This document shows positions 16,772 to 24,761 of a stretch of DNA of 26,019 nucleotides, piece by piece. A program made the translations under genes and the position numbers. Source of the stretch: JBKHHU01 sp046539045 (GTDB taxonomy: Bacteria; Planctomycetota; Phycisphaerae; SM23-33). The stretch is taken from contig JBKHHU010000022.1 of the NCBI GenBank assembly GCA_046539045.1, positions 1 to 26,019 of the forward strand, written 5' to 3'. The number at the start of each line of letters is the position of its first letter. Positions within the stretch are counted from its first letter, which is position 1. The notes beneath the pieces are model-generated. The model saw only the letters and a program-made list of their open reading frames with translations, searched no databases and was not told the origin of the DNA.

Positions 16772-18264
16772 GCCGCCCCGCCAACCCACAATCCACCCTC
16801 TGGCCGTTACTGCCTGCGTTGATCGTACTGGCGCTGGTCGCCCTGCTGCCGGCGCCGACGGCCGTCGCCCAGACCGACGACGAGGCCGAGGCGCTGCCCT
16901 CTGCCGAGGAGTTGCTCAACCAGGCCCCCGACGAGGAACCCGAACAGACGGACCCCGCGACCACCACACAGGCCGACACGCAACCGACCACCGCACCGGC
17001 AGACGATGTCCAATCCGGCCCGAAGATCCCCCAAGGCGGGCTGGCCCGCCTGAGTTACGGCATCACCCATCTTCCGATGTACTTCGGCCCGCTGGGCATC
17101 TCCGCCGTCGCACTCTGGGTTCTGGCGGTGCTTACCCTCATCGTCTTCTGTCGCAGCCGCCGACGAACCATCGCTTACCTGATCGCGCTGGGACTGGCGA
17201 TCCTTGCGATGGTGCTCAGCGAGTTCAGCAGCGACCGCGTGTCCGAGTTCGTACCGGACCAGACCGCTCTCCAGGCCGAAGGCATAGCCCGGCAGGAAGC
17301 CGCCCGCCAACGCGAAGAAGCTGCCGCAAGCCAGCCCACCGCCAAGGAGCAGATGTTCTCCGACATCAAGATCGTCGACGCCGAACAGCTTGAGAAAGAA
17401 GCTGCCGCGACCGACGATTCGGAAACACCCGCCTACAAACTCCAAGGCAAAGAGCAGCGGGAAGCGGGTTCCATCCGAACCGACGCGGTGACAGAGCAAC
17501 TCACCGAACAGGCCGGGCCGCTGGAGGCGGAGACCGAGAGCGAGTACCGCACCATGCCCGAAGAGGACGTGTATCTCGCCAATCGCATGGACGTCCTGAA
17601 CCTCTCTGCCGCGGAATATGTTCTCTGGACCTGCCTGCTGATGATTGCCCTGGACTACATGCTGCGGTTCAATTCCACCTTCAGACCGCTGCTGCCGGTC
17701 CCGATCGGCGGCAGGACCGTCGACTCCATCTTCCGCAAGAGCCGCCTCGTGCGGGTCAAAGCCGATGTCGCCGACGCGATGCCCGCGATCCGCAGCTTCC
17801 TCTCCAACACTCTTCGGAAGCGGGAAAACTTCATCTGCTTCGCGCCGACCGACGCGGCGATCCACACGCCCTGCTCCCGTCTGCCGGGCGGGATCATGGC
17901 CGTCGACCGGCAGGACATCTCGGCGGAGACGGAAGATTTCGACAGCGAATTCGCCTTCGAAACCGCCTGGTTCGGCCGATGCTGCATTGTCTACCGTGGC
18001 AGCGACGGATCGTCGGCGATGCTTGACGAATTCATCGACGACCTGCGTCGTCGCGTGGCGAGCAAGGCGCGGGCCTTTCGTACGCTGAATCTCGTCTGGG
18101 CCCTTCCGGATGCGATCCCCGCAGCGAAACTCTCAGAGCTGATCGCTCTCTGCCGTGAAGCCAACTGCCGCCTCGTCTACGTCGGCGACCCGCAAGCGGA
18201 TGTGACATTCGACGAGCAGTACACCCTGGACGCCAAAGCCCAGCCGGTACGGCAATCGCGATAA
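16768..18264 (+). CDS. Multi-span hypothetical protein, last gene of the operon
   Basis: The ATG at 16768 overlaps the DUF4159 stop (ATGA) and begins a signal peptide ending AVA-Q near residue 34. An in-frame start at 16561 lies inside the previous gene and is rejected. The 498-residue product then has an acidic, Thr/Gln/Pro-rich linker (TTTQADTQPTTAPADD) resembling that of the TonB-like protein. Spans follow at about residues 107-127 and 133-151. Residues about 155-265 are Ala/Glu/Gln-rich, probably coiled coil. Another span lies at about 283-299, and an alpha/beta-looking soluble domain occupies 310-480 (FICFAPTDAAIHTPC, then CRLVYVGDPQADVTF). I do not recognise the family. Its position argues that it is an inner-membrane component of the same complex, with the C-terminal domain possibly cytoplasmic. 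Confidence 0.82.
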   Translation: MSRPANPQSTLWPLLPALIVLALVALLPAPTAVAQTDDEAEALPSAEELLNQAPDEEPEQTDPATTTQADTQPTTAPADDVQSGPKIPQGGLARLSYGITHLPMYFGPLGISAVALWVLAVLTLIVFCRSRRRTIAYLIALGLAILAMVLSEFSSDRVSEFVPDQTALQAEGIARQEAARQREEAAASQPTAKEQMFSDIKIVDAEQLEKEAAATDDSETPAYKLQGKEQREAGSIRTDAVTEQLTEQAGPLEAETESEYRTMPEEDVYLANRMDVLNLSAAEYVLWTCLLMIALDYMLRFNSTFRPLLPVPIGGRTVDSIFRKSRLVRVKADVADAMPAIRSFLSNTLRKRENFICFAPTDAAIHTPCSRLPGGIMAVDRQDISAETEDFDSEFAFETAWFGRCCIVYRGSDGSSAMLDEFIDDLRRRVASKARAFRTLNLVWALPDAIPAAKLSELIALCREANCRLVYVGDPQADVTFDEQYTLDAKAQPVRQSR

Positions 18265-18288
18265 CATTTCGTGATGTAGGTCAGCCCG

Positions 18289-18310
18289 CGCCGCAGGCCG
18301 GTCTGCGGCG
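18289..18310 (+). terminator. Candidate hairpin terminator after the operon
   Basis: CGCCGCAG (18289-18296) and CTGCGGCG (18303-18310) form a perfect 8-pair stem with a 6-base loop, 24 bases after the operon's last stop. No T-tract follows, so it would be an atypical intrinsic terminator or an mRNA 3'-end stabiliser. Confidence 0.4.
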
Positions 18311-18392
18311 GAATGCGCTTGCCATGCACGGTGCCTTCCGGACAATCGCTCTATGAAGTGAATCGCGGGCCACCTCGCCTCGCACCCGTAAG

Positions 18393-18399
18393 AAAGGAG
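18393..18399 (+). promoter_or_regulatory. Ribosome-binding site supporting a GTG start
   Basis: AAAGGAG ends 8 bases before GTG 18408. This is the strongest Shine-Dalgarno match noticed in the window and decides the non-ATG start of the hydrolase gene. Confidence 0.7.
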
Positions 18400-18407
18400 C
18401 AGCGGCC

Positions 18408-19232
18408 GTGCCATGTGAGCTTACCGTACTCGTAGAGAACACCGCCCTTCAGCCCGAACTGGCGTGCGAACACGGATTGTCGATGCTGCTCGAGGCCGAG
18501 GGGCTGCGGGTCTTGATCGACACCGGACGCAGCGCCCGAGCGCCGGCCGGCAACGCCGAACGCCTCGGCGTGGACCTCGCTTCCGTGGATGCGACCGTTC
18601 TGACACACGGGCACTACGATCATTCGGGCGGGTTGCCCCTGCTGATGGAGCGATGCGATCGGCCGGTCCTGTATGCCCACCCCAATGCGTTCGCCCAGCG
18701 ATGGTCGGACAAGCCCGACCAGCCGCGCAAGGATGTCTCCTGTCCCCACTCGCTGCAATCGCTTGTCGATGCGGGCATGCGGTTCCGCCCGGTCACCGAG
18801 CCGACGCGACTGGCCGAGGGATTGATCCTGTCCGGACCGATCGGCGGAGACTACAGCACCCCCGAGAGTTTCCTGATCCGAAGCGCCGGCCGGCTGCAGA
18901 GGGACGATTTCAGCGATGAGCTTTGCGTCCTGGCCCGCGGTACCGACGGCTGGGCGGTGATTACAGGGTGCTGCCATCGCGGTGTGCGGAACACCTTGCA
19001 GGCCGCTCGTGCCCTGGTTCAGGACGAGCCGCTGACTGCTCTCATCGGCGGTCTCCACTTGCGAAGTTCCAGCCGGGAGGAAATCGCCGCCCAGGCCGAA
19101 TTGATCCGGGCCTCCGGCATCGCCCGCGTTTTCCCTTGCCACTGCACCGGCGACCACGCCATCCGGACACTCAGCGAGGAACTGCCCGGCCGGGTCACGC
19201 CCATCCGTGGCGGCAGCCGCGTCAGTCTATAA
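18408..19232 (+). CDS. Metallo-beta-lactamase-fold hydrolase (COG1237-like)
   Basis: The 274-residue product starts at GTG 18408, fixed by the AAAGGAG upstream. The metal-binding motif HGHYDHSGG is present with His67, His69, Asp71 and His72. Further likely ligands are His190 in GCCHRGVRNT, His217 in GGLHL and His245 in PCHCTGDHA. The GCxHxGxxNT and CHCTG signatures are typical of the COG1237 branch, which includes archaeal enzymes linked to methanopterin-type dihydropteridine synthesis; most bacterial members have no proven substrate. No signal peptide is seen, so it is cytoplasmic. It lies 143 bases after the Exb operon behind a hairpin and is probably a separate unit. The gene ends only 7 bases from the convergent glycosyltransferase, with no terminator between them. 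Confidence 0.9.
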   Translation: MPCELTVLVENTALQPELACEHGLSMLLEAEGLRVLIDTGRSARAPAGNAERLGVDLASVDATVLTHGHYDHSGGLPLLMERCDRPVLYAHPNAFAQRWSDKPDQPRKDVSCPHSLQSLVDAGMRFRPVTEPTRLAEGLILSGPIGGDYSTPESFLIRSAGRLQRDDFSDELCVLARGTDGWAVITGCCHRGVRNTLQAARALVQDEPLTALIGGLHLRSSSREEIAAQAELIRASGIARVFPCHCTGDHAIRTLSEELPGRVTPIRGGSRVSL

Positions 19233-19239
19233 CTGCTTT

Positions 19240-20625
19240 TTACGCTTCCTGCGGCACGTCGATTTCGTCCAGCAGCCGGCGGATGATTCTTTCCAGCGCC
19301 GTCAGGGAGAAATGCTCCCGTGCCAGGGCGAAGTTTTTCTCGACGGCATCGCGGCGGGCGTCGGCGTCCTTGAGGTAGTGGATCACCCCGTCGGCGGCCC
19401 CGGTGAGGCGCTGGGGCGGAACCTTCACGAGTCCCCGCTCATCCTTACCGGCGATCTCATCGCCCAGAGAGACGACCTCGAAGCCGACCCGCTTGAGGTC
19501 CGACACCCACACCGGGTACTCGAACAGCACCACCGGCAGCTTGGCATAGACGGCTTCGATGAACTGGTTGCCCCAGCCTTCCCAGACGCTCGGGTAGGTC
19601 ACGAAGTCGGCCTGCACGTAGCTGTCCCAGAGGGAGTAGATCTTGTTGCCCTCTTCGTCGGCCCCGCGGCTGTGCTTGACGCGATCGCCCACGAAGCGGA
19701 GGTCCACGCCGAGATCCTTCGCCTTGGCCTGCAGGGCATCGGGGTAGGACGCGCTGAGACCGATCCCCTCCACATACCCGGCACACAGGAGGACGATCTT
19801 GTCTTCCGGCCCGAAGGTCCTGCCGTCGTAGAGCGTGCCTTCCAGCTTGCGGCGGTTCTCCGGTTTGCTGATCTCCGCGACGACGTCGATGGCCAGTTCG
19901 ATGGCTTTGCGGTCGAGAATGCGGGTCGCCTGCAGGAACATCAGGTCGGTCGAGGAGAGGCCCATCGCCCGGCGGAAGTCGCGGTTGTACTCATCTTCGG
20001 TCCAGGTCGGGCGGTCGAAGTCGAACACGTTGGGCACCACGCGGGAATCCAGCCCGCGCTTCTCCTTCAGAGCAGCCTGGGCAAGCCGATTGATCACCAC
20101 GTGGCGGATGTTGTCATACGCCGGCGGGGCGTGCTGCATGTAGATCTCCACCACCTCATCGCAGGTGGGATACACCTCGCCGGAATCCTCCCACCAGAAG
20201 TCGTGATTGTGGCAGATGGTCTTGATGCCGGTCTCTTTCAGGGCCTCGCTCAGTGCCAGAATGCCGGGCAGATTGTACCCGACGCTCAGGAGGTTGTTCG
20301 GCACCATCACGTCGACCTTGCACTCGTCCATGTACTTCAGCAACTGCGGCTTGATGCGGTCGCGGTGGGCGTAGATTGCCTCCAGCAGCTCTTCGGGGGA
20401 GTCGTAGTCGGTCAGCTCGCGCGTGCAGTTGCGGATGATCTTCTCGGCCTCCGGGTGGAACGGGTACAGCTCGGGAATCGAGTGCCCGCCGGGAACGTCC
20501 TCGTTACCGGCGAAGTAGTGCACCGTATGGCCCATCTCCTCCAGCACGCGACGCCACTTGTCCACCTCGAGCGAAACCCCGTCCGTCCGGCCGAGACGAT
20601 GCTGCATGAATGCAAAAACTGCCAT
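19240..20625 (-). CDS. GT4-type (GT-B fold) glycosyltransferase
   Basis: This 461-residue protein has the two-domain GT-B layout. The N-terminal domain opens MAVFAFMQHRLGRTDGVSLE, with the acceptor-side RTDGVS loop. A VVPNVFDF linker lies at about residues 196-203. The C-terminal donor domain has IVLLCAGY at about 277-284, then FVTYPSVWEGWGNQFIEA with the retaining GT4 E-x7-E motif at Glu349 and Glu357. The RTDGVSLE opening and overall length recall enzymes making mannosylglucosylglycerate-type compatible solutes, known from Planctomycetes and thermophiles, but this is only a lead. GGGAGA upstream on the minus strand supports ATG 20625. It lies 89 bases downstream of the glycoside hydrolase gene on the same strand and may be co-transcribed with it. 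Confidence 0.9.
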   Translation of the reverse strand: MAVFAFMQHRLGRTDGVSLEVDKWRRVLEEMGHTVHYFAGNEDVPGGHSIPELYPFHPEAEKIIRNCTRELTDYDSPEELLEAIYAHRDRIKPQLLKYMDECKVDVMVPNNLLSVGYNLPGILALSEALKETGIKTICHNHDFWWEDSGEVYPTCDEVVEIYMQHAPPAYDNIRHVVINRLAQAALKEKRGLDSRVVPNVFDFDRPTWTEDEYNRDFRRAMGLSSTDLMFLQATRILDRKAIELAIDVVAEISKPENRRKLEGTLYDGRTFGPEDKIVLLCAGYVEGIGLSASYPDALQAKAKDLGVDLRFVGDRVKHSRGADEEGNKIYSLWDSYVQADFVTYPSVWEGWGNQFIEAVYAKLPVVLFEYPVWVSDLKRVGFEVVSLGDEIAGKDERGLVKVPPQRLTGAADGVIHYLKDADARRDAVEKNFALAREHFSLTALERIIRRLLDEIDVPQEA

Positions 20626-20714
20626 ATCCGCGATTCTCCCTTTTCAGGTAAATAACTGTACCGCATGAGTCTACCGCTTCATCGCCGGGCCGTCAAGCGG
20701 GCCTCCGCGGCCAT

Positions 20715-23700
20715 TCACTCCACGGTTTCCAGCACGATCGGCTGCATCAGGCCGTGGTCGTTGAGCTGATATTCGAACGTCCATTCCGGGGCTTCCGGGT
20801 TGAAATGTCCCGGACCGGTCCAGGCTTCCCACGGCCGGTGGAGCGGGCCGAGAATGTTCTTCCGCCCGCCGATGACCTCGATCTCGATGTCATTCGCGCC
20901 GTCGGTCAGCGCGTCGGTGATGTCGGCAGAGAACGGCTGCCACGGCAGGACGAACTCAGACCCGTTGACGTGGACCACCGCCATCGTGCAATCGACTCCG
21001 GGCAGCGACAGACGCAGACGCTTGCTCCCAGCCGGTTTGGTGACCGGTGCGGAATAGCGCACGCCCGCGCCATAGAACGGAAGCCCCTGGGCTATCCATC
21101 CACCGAGGTCCATCTTCGAGACGGGCGAGACGATTGTGACGTTGCCCGGCTGGTACGGCTGGGATTCGTCCAGTCGCTGCACGGCGAAATCGCCGACGAG
21201 GTACATATCCTCCAGTTCCATATCCGGCCGATATCGAAACGCCCACTGGACCTCATTGTCGCCGGTCCGGATCAGGTCGGAAATGTCGATGGTGCGGATG
21301 TCCTCGTCGACCCAGAACCCATCCGGCTCGGCGACCGGCTTGCCGTTGACCGTGATTTCGTAGTCATCCGGATTCTCCACGGCCAGCTGACACGACTCCG
21401 GCGTATCGGTCACGTGGAAGGTCCACTGCATCCGGACCTTGTCCCGCGGGGCGGTGTCGACCACGCCGGTCGCATAGAGGTACCAGGGCTGATGCTCCTT
21501 GCCGAAGCGGGTTCCCAGATCGTAGCGGCGGCGGATATTGCCGTCGGCCTGGAGGGTCGGGACCTGCTCGGACCAATCGTCGCCGGCTACGCGATAGCGG
21601 CAGTAATCCAGCGGCAACGTGTTGGGCTCGCTTCGTCGGATCCGGAACGGGCCGCCGATCTCGGACCGCCCGGTTACTTTATGTTCGTGCTCCGCGGGCA
21701 GGGCATCCTTCATCGAAAGCCCGGCCGACAGCAGCGCCGACCCGGTCGGCGGGAGGTTGATGTCGAACTCGATGAACTTCCCGTCCACCTTCGATTTCAC
21801 GCGGCGACGCGTCCCTGTCAGCGCCTCCCAGAGGATCACCGGCTTGTTCGCCCGCACCCGCACATGAAGCCGACGGCCTTGCTTGCGATCGTGACTCTGA
21901 ATGAACAGCAGGTGGCCGCCGGGCACCTTCCGGAGCATCGACCAGACGGTATCGGCCGGCGCGTCGCTCTCGTCGACAATGTTCAGCCGCCGCCCTTCCA
22001 GTTGCTCCTCGACCGCCTCGGCCAGAGCTTCGGTCTCCGCGTCGCATGACCGGCACTCGCCGAGCACCTCGTCGAGTCCATCGGTGACCGTGCCGTCGAT
22101 CATCGTCGGTCGGCTGCCGCAGAGCAGAACCCGGCCGCCGCTTTTGATGAACTTCTGCAGCAGGTTCACCGTGGATTGCCGCAATGTCATCGTCGAGGGG
22201 ATCACCACAAGCCGGTAGCTCATCCGGCCGACTTTGAATTTGCCCTTCGCGGCAGCGCCGTGCCTGGCCAGCAGGGATTCATCGCCGAAGTCCCAGTCGA
22301 AGTGCCTGCCGGTGAGCGTCTTCATGACCACATCCAGATCCCGCTGCCAGCTCTCGGTTCCCTGGTTTCCGATGGCCTCGAACGTGCCCCAGGCGGTTTC
22401 GATCGGGTGGATCACCAGCACATCCCGGATCGGCGTTCCTTGGGTGAGCATGTAATTCAGGCGTCCGAAGTAGTTCTCGACGGCCTGGTAGTACCGCCAC
22501 CACGGGCTGTGGTTGAAGATGCTGGCGGGGTAATCCCGCTTGGCCCCGCCGGCCAGACTGTAGTGAGTCAGGTGCGGACACCGGAAGTTGATGCCGACCG
22601 CGGCGTGCCAGTCGCCGACGAACTTGTGCCCTTCCATCGGCCAGTCCCACCCGGTGCAGCCGTAGAGTTCGCTGAGGCTCCGCTCCTTGCCGAGTTGATC
22701 CATTACGGAGCTGCACTGTTTGGCGGTCGCCAACTCGTGATCCTGGTCGGTCAGGATGTCGATGCCCGGCCATTGCATGAACTCGTAGTGCGGCATGCAG
22801 GAGCCGACGGCCCGGATCTGGCTTTTGAGCGTGGGCTCCTCCAGCATGTGCCCGGTCAGCGCGATGCGGTGCTTCTCGCACCACCGGCCGACCTGCTCGG
22901 AAAAACTCTCGACGAACAGTTCGGTGACGGTGCGGCGATAGTCCATCCGAACCTTCGAGAATTCCTGACCGGCCAGCGGGTAGAACAGTTCCGGCAGATG
23001 GTCGCGGAGATCGTACCCGCGGCGTTTCTTGAATTCCCGCGGCAGTTGGGGCGTCCACTGGATGCCGACGGAGCTGCCTCCGCTGCCCCATTGCGACCAC
23101 ATCACCCCGTAGTTCGGCTCGTCGGTGAAGATCGCGGGGATCAGGTCACCGAAGTTTTTCCCATACCGATCCGCGTAGGCCTGGTGCGTTACGTGAATGA
23201 ATTCCTGCACCGCTTCCGGGTTCATCGTGTCCAGATAGGCTCCGTCGTTGTGCCACCCATCGTCTCTCCCGATGTGCACGACGAACGCGCGGGCGATGGT
23301 CCCTGCCGGTTTCGGCGCGTCGATGGCATCGATGGCTTCATAGGAGACCAGCCGCCCCTCGTCCATCTCCAGAGCGAAATGCGACAGCGGCTCGCAGTTC
23401 ACATCCGGCTCGTCGCTGTCGGCACAGAGCAGGTAGTGGATGCGGTACTCGGGATTGTCGCGGGTAACCAGCCCCCCGGCAGCGCCGCTGGGCCAGCGGT
23501 CTTCGTCGTAGAGATACGCCTTCATGTCCAGTTCGCGTGCCTTGTCAATGCAGGCGCTGACGCACTGGAACCATTCTTCCGAGAGATACGGCGTCTTGAG
23601 CCCATAGCGGGAGTGCATGAAGAATCCGCCCATCCCCGCCTCGTGCATGCTTTCGATGGCCCGACAGAGCCGGTCGGGGTCGAGCTTGCTGTTCCATGAC

Positions 23701-23771
23701 CAGAACGGGGCCGACCGGTAGATCGACGACGGGCTGAGCCACTGCTGCTGAAAATCTCTGGCCCTTTGCAT
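20715..23771 (-). CDS. Large GH106-like glycoside hydrolase (putative alpha-L-rhamnosidase type)
   Basis: The 1,018-residue protein starts with the family pattern APFWSWNSKLDPDRL, then GMGGFFMHSRYGLKTPYLSEEW and YLYDEDRWPSGAAGG (residues about 21-100), forming the start of a TIM-barrel catalytic domain. FTDEP (215-219, Glu218) and GHMLEEP (307-313) are the likely acidic active-site regions. A WPGIDIL segment (334-340) and SELYGCTGWDW (367-377) follow. A GATase-like segment occupies about 480-580 (IPSTMTLRQSTVNLLQKFI, then GGRVLLCG). The C-terminal 400 residues are beta sandwiches of the GH2 sugar-binding type (YEITVNGKPVAEPDG, then IDISDLIRTGDNEV). No signal peptide is seen, so it may act on imported oligosaccharides, unusual for such a large enzyme. 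The substrate is not certain. AGGA 8 bases upstream supports the start. Confidence 0.85.
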   Translation of the reverse strand: MQRARDFQQQWLSPSSIYRSAPFWSWNSKLDPDRLCRAIESMHEAGMGGFFMHSRYGLKTPYLSEEWFQCVSACIDKARELDMKAYLYDEDRWPSGAAGGLVTRDNPEYRIHYLLCADSDEPDVNCEPLSHFALEMDEGRLVSYEAIDAIDAPKPAGTIARAFVVHIGRDDGWHNDGAYLDTMNPEAVQEFIHVTHQAYADRYGKNFGDLIPAIFTDEPNYGVMWSQWGSGGSSVGIQWTPQLPREFKKRRGYDLRDHLPELFYPLAGQEFSKVRMDYRRTVTELFVESFSEQVGRWCEKHRIALTGHMLEEPTLKSQIRAVGSCMPHYEFMQWPGIDILTDQDHELATAKQCSSVMDQLGKERSLSELYGCTGWDWPMEGHKFVGDWHAAVGINFRCPHLTHYSLAGGAKRDYPASIFNHSPWWRYYQAVENYFGRLNYMLTQGTPIRDVLVIHPIETAWGTFEAIGNQGTESWQRDLDVVMKTLTGRHFDWDFGDESLLARHGAAAKGKFKVGRMSYRLVVIPSTMTLRQSTVNLLQKFIKSGGRVLLCGSRPTMIDGTVTDGLDEVLGECRSCDAETEALAEAVEEQLEGRRLNIVDESDAPADTVWSMLRKVPGGHLLFIQSHDRKQGRRLHVRVRANKPVILWEALTGTRRRVKSKVDGKFIEFDINLPPTGSALLSAGLSMKDALPAEHEHKVTGRSEIGGPFRIRRSEPNTLPLDYCRYRVAGDDWSEQVPTLQADGNIRRRYDLGTRFGKEHQPWYLYATGVVDTAPRDKVRMQWTFHVTDTPESCQLAVENPDDYEITVNGKPVAEPDGFWVDEDIRTIDISDLIRTGDNEVQWAFRYRPDMELEDMYLVGDFAVQRLDESQPYQPGNVTIVSPVSKMDLGGWIAQGLPFYGAGVRYSAPVTKPAGSKRLRLSLPGVDCTMAVVHVNGSEFVLPWQPFSADITDALTDGANDIEIEVIGGRKNILGPLHRPWEAWTGPGHFNPEAPEWTFEYQLNDHGLMQPIVLETVE

Positions 23772-23797
23772 CCTGCGTATCCTCTCTGAAGCTGCAG

Positions 23798-23814
23798 CGG
23801 ATCATGTAGATCCG
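23798..23814 (+). promoter_or_regulatory. Leader hairpin with possible alternative pairing
   Basis: CGGATC and GATCCG form a perfect 6-pair stem with a 5-base loop in the divergent region before rsmE. The 5' arm could instead pair with GATCCG at 23865-23870 inside the terminator-like hairpin, an arrangement reminiscent of attenuators. Confidence 0.35.
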
Positions 23815-23839
23815 ACAACGCCTTGGCGGGCTCAAAATG

Positions 23840-23882
23840 AAAACCGCCGAAGCGGGTCTGGTCCGATCCGGCGGGCGGTTTT
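23840..23882. terminator. Terminator-like hairpin in a divergent intergenic region
   Basis: AAAACCGCC (23840-23848) pairs perfectly with GGCGGTTTT (23874-23882). An inner stem CGGGTC/GATCCG (23853-23858/23865-23870, one G-T wobble) completes the structure. T-runs follow the stem in both directions, as in bidirectional intrinsic terminators. It sits between the 5' ends of two divergent genes and not at a gene end, so it could be a leader attenuator or the end of an unannotated small transcript. Confidence 0.55.
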
Positions 23883-23933
23883 GGCTTTGGTTTGCCGCAC
23901 AGAAAGGGTATTCTCCGCCGGTAACGGCTTCAA

Positions 23934-23938
23934 GAGGA
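23934..23938 (+). promoter_or_regulatory. Ribosome-binding site leaving two possible rsmE starts
   Basis: GAGGA abuts ATG 23939 directly, which is too close, but lies 6 bases before the in-frame GTG at 23945. The GTG may therefore be the true start, shortening the protein by two residues. Confidence 0.5.
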
Positions 23939-24700
23939 ATGTACGTGACTTACGAACAGAAAATCCGCCGCTTCTACGCCCCCGATCTACGTGCCGCAAC
24001 GGTCGCTTTGCCCGAACAGGAGGCCCACCATGCGCGGACCGTCCTGCGCGTCCGGCCGGGACAGACCGTTGAGCTGTTCGACGGCTCCGGACGCAGCGCG
24101 CAAGGAACCGTCGCGCACCTGGGCCGGGGCGAGATGACGGTGGACGTCGAGCAACTTCATCCGCCGACCGCCCTGCCCGACCCGCCGGTGCACGTGGCGT
24201 TTGCGGTGCCCAAGGGAAAGCGCCTGGACTGGCTGCTGGAGAAATGCACCGAGCTGGCGGCATGTCGGCTCACGCCGGTGGTCTTTGAGCGAAGCGTGGC
24301 CGGCGGAAATGAACTGAAGCCATCCAAACGCACACGCTGGGCCGGGCATTGCATATCCGCCGCCAAGCAGTGCGGCCTGAATCACCTGCCGGAACTCGGC
24401 GAACCGACCGATCTGCCGGACCTGCTGGAGCAAGCGGCAGAGTCCCTGCTGTTGGTGGGTGACCTGACCGAGGCAACCCAGCCGCTCGGACGGGCCGTCG
24501 CCCAACGTCAACCGGGACAGGCAATTACGCTGCTGATCGGCCCCGAAGGAGGGCTGTCCGATGCCGAACGGCGGCAGTGCGAATCCGCCGGAGCCCTGCC
24601 GGTCCGGCTGGGCTCAACGATTCTGCGGATAGAGACCGCCGCCGTAGCGCTGCTTGCCGGGGTGCGGGCGGTGGCAGAATCCGCCAACGGAACCCGCTGA
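23939..24700 (+). CDS. rsmE: 16S rRNA (uracil-1498-N3)-methyltransferase
   Basis: RsmE methylates N3 of U1498 in 16S rRNA using S-adenosylmethionine, in the cytoplasm. The 253-residue protein matches the usual length. The N-terminal PUA-like part is RRFYAPDL, then HHARTVLRVRPGQTVELFDG. The C-terminal SPOUT domain carries FAVPKGKRLDWLLEKCTELA, SAAKQCGL, LLIGPEGGLSDAE and LGSTILRIETAAVALLA, which form the knotted cofactor site. An in-frame ATG at 23837 would add 34 atypical residues encoded across the terminator-like hairpin and is rejected. ATG 23939 is used here; GTG 23945 has better ribosome-binding spacing. The gene follows the divergent region shared with the glycoside hydrolase and precedes the GT2 gene by 61 bases. 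Confidence 0.95.
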   Translation: MYVTYEQKIRRFYAPDLRAATVALPEQEAHHARTVLRVRPGQTVELFDGSGRSAQGTVAHLGRGEMTVDVEQLHPPTALPDPPVHVAFAVPKGKRLDWLLEKCTELAACRLTPVVFERSVAGGNELKPSKRTRWAGHCISAAKQCGLNHLPELGEPTDLPDLLEQAAESLLLVGDLTEATQPLGRAVAQRQPGQAITLLIGPEGGLSDAERRQCESAGALPVRLGSTILRIETAAVALLAGVRAVAESANGTR

Positions 24701-24761
24701 GGAGCGTGGAGTTTCCCCCAAAGGCTTTACCTTTTCCTCCCATCAAGTAGAATCGTCACGG

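Noticed and set aside
14789..16789. A 666-codon minus-strand open frame opposite the TonB-like and DUF4159 genes
   Set aside because: It spans two well-supported genes and their gap and is rich in Asp, Arg, Val and His typical of antisense translation.
19207..20655. A 482-codon plus-strand open frame opposite the GT4 gene
   Set aside because: The minus frame carries the GT-B motifs and E-x7-E; the plus frame has no motif and begins inside the hydrolase gene.
22176..23699. A 507-codon plus-strand open frame opposite the glycoside hydrolase
   Set aside because: The minus frame contains the family motifs FTDEP and YDEDRWPSG; the plus frame is antisense composition only.
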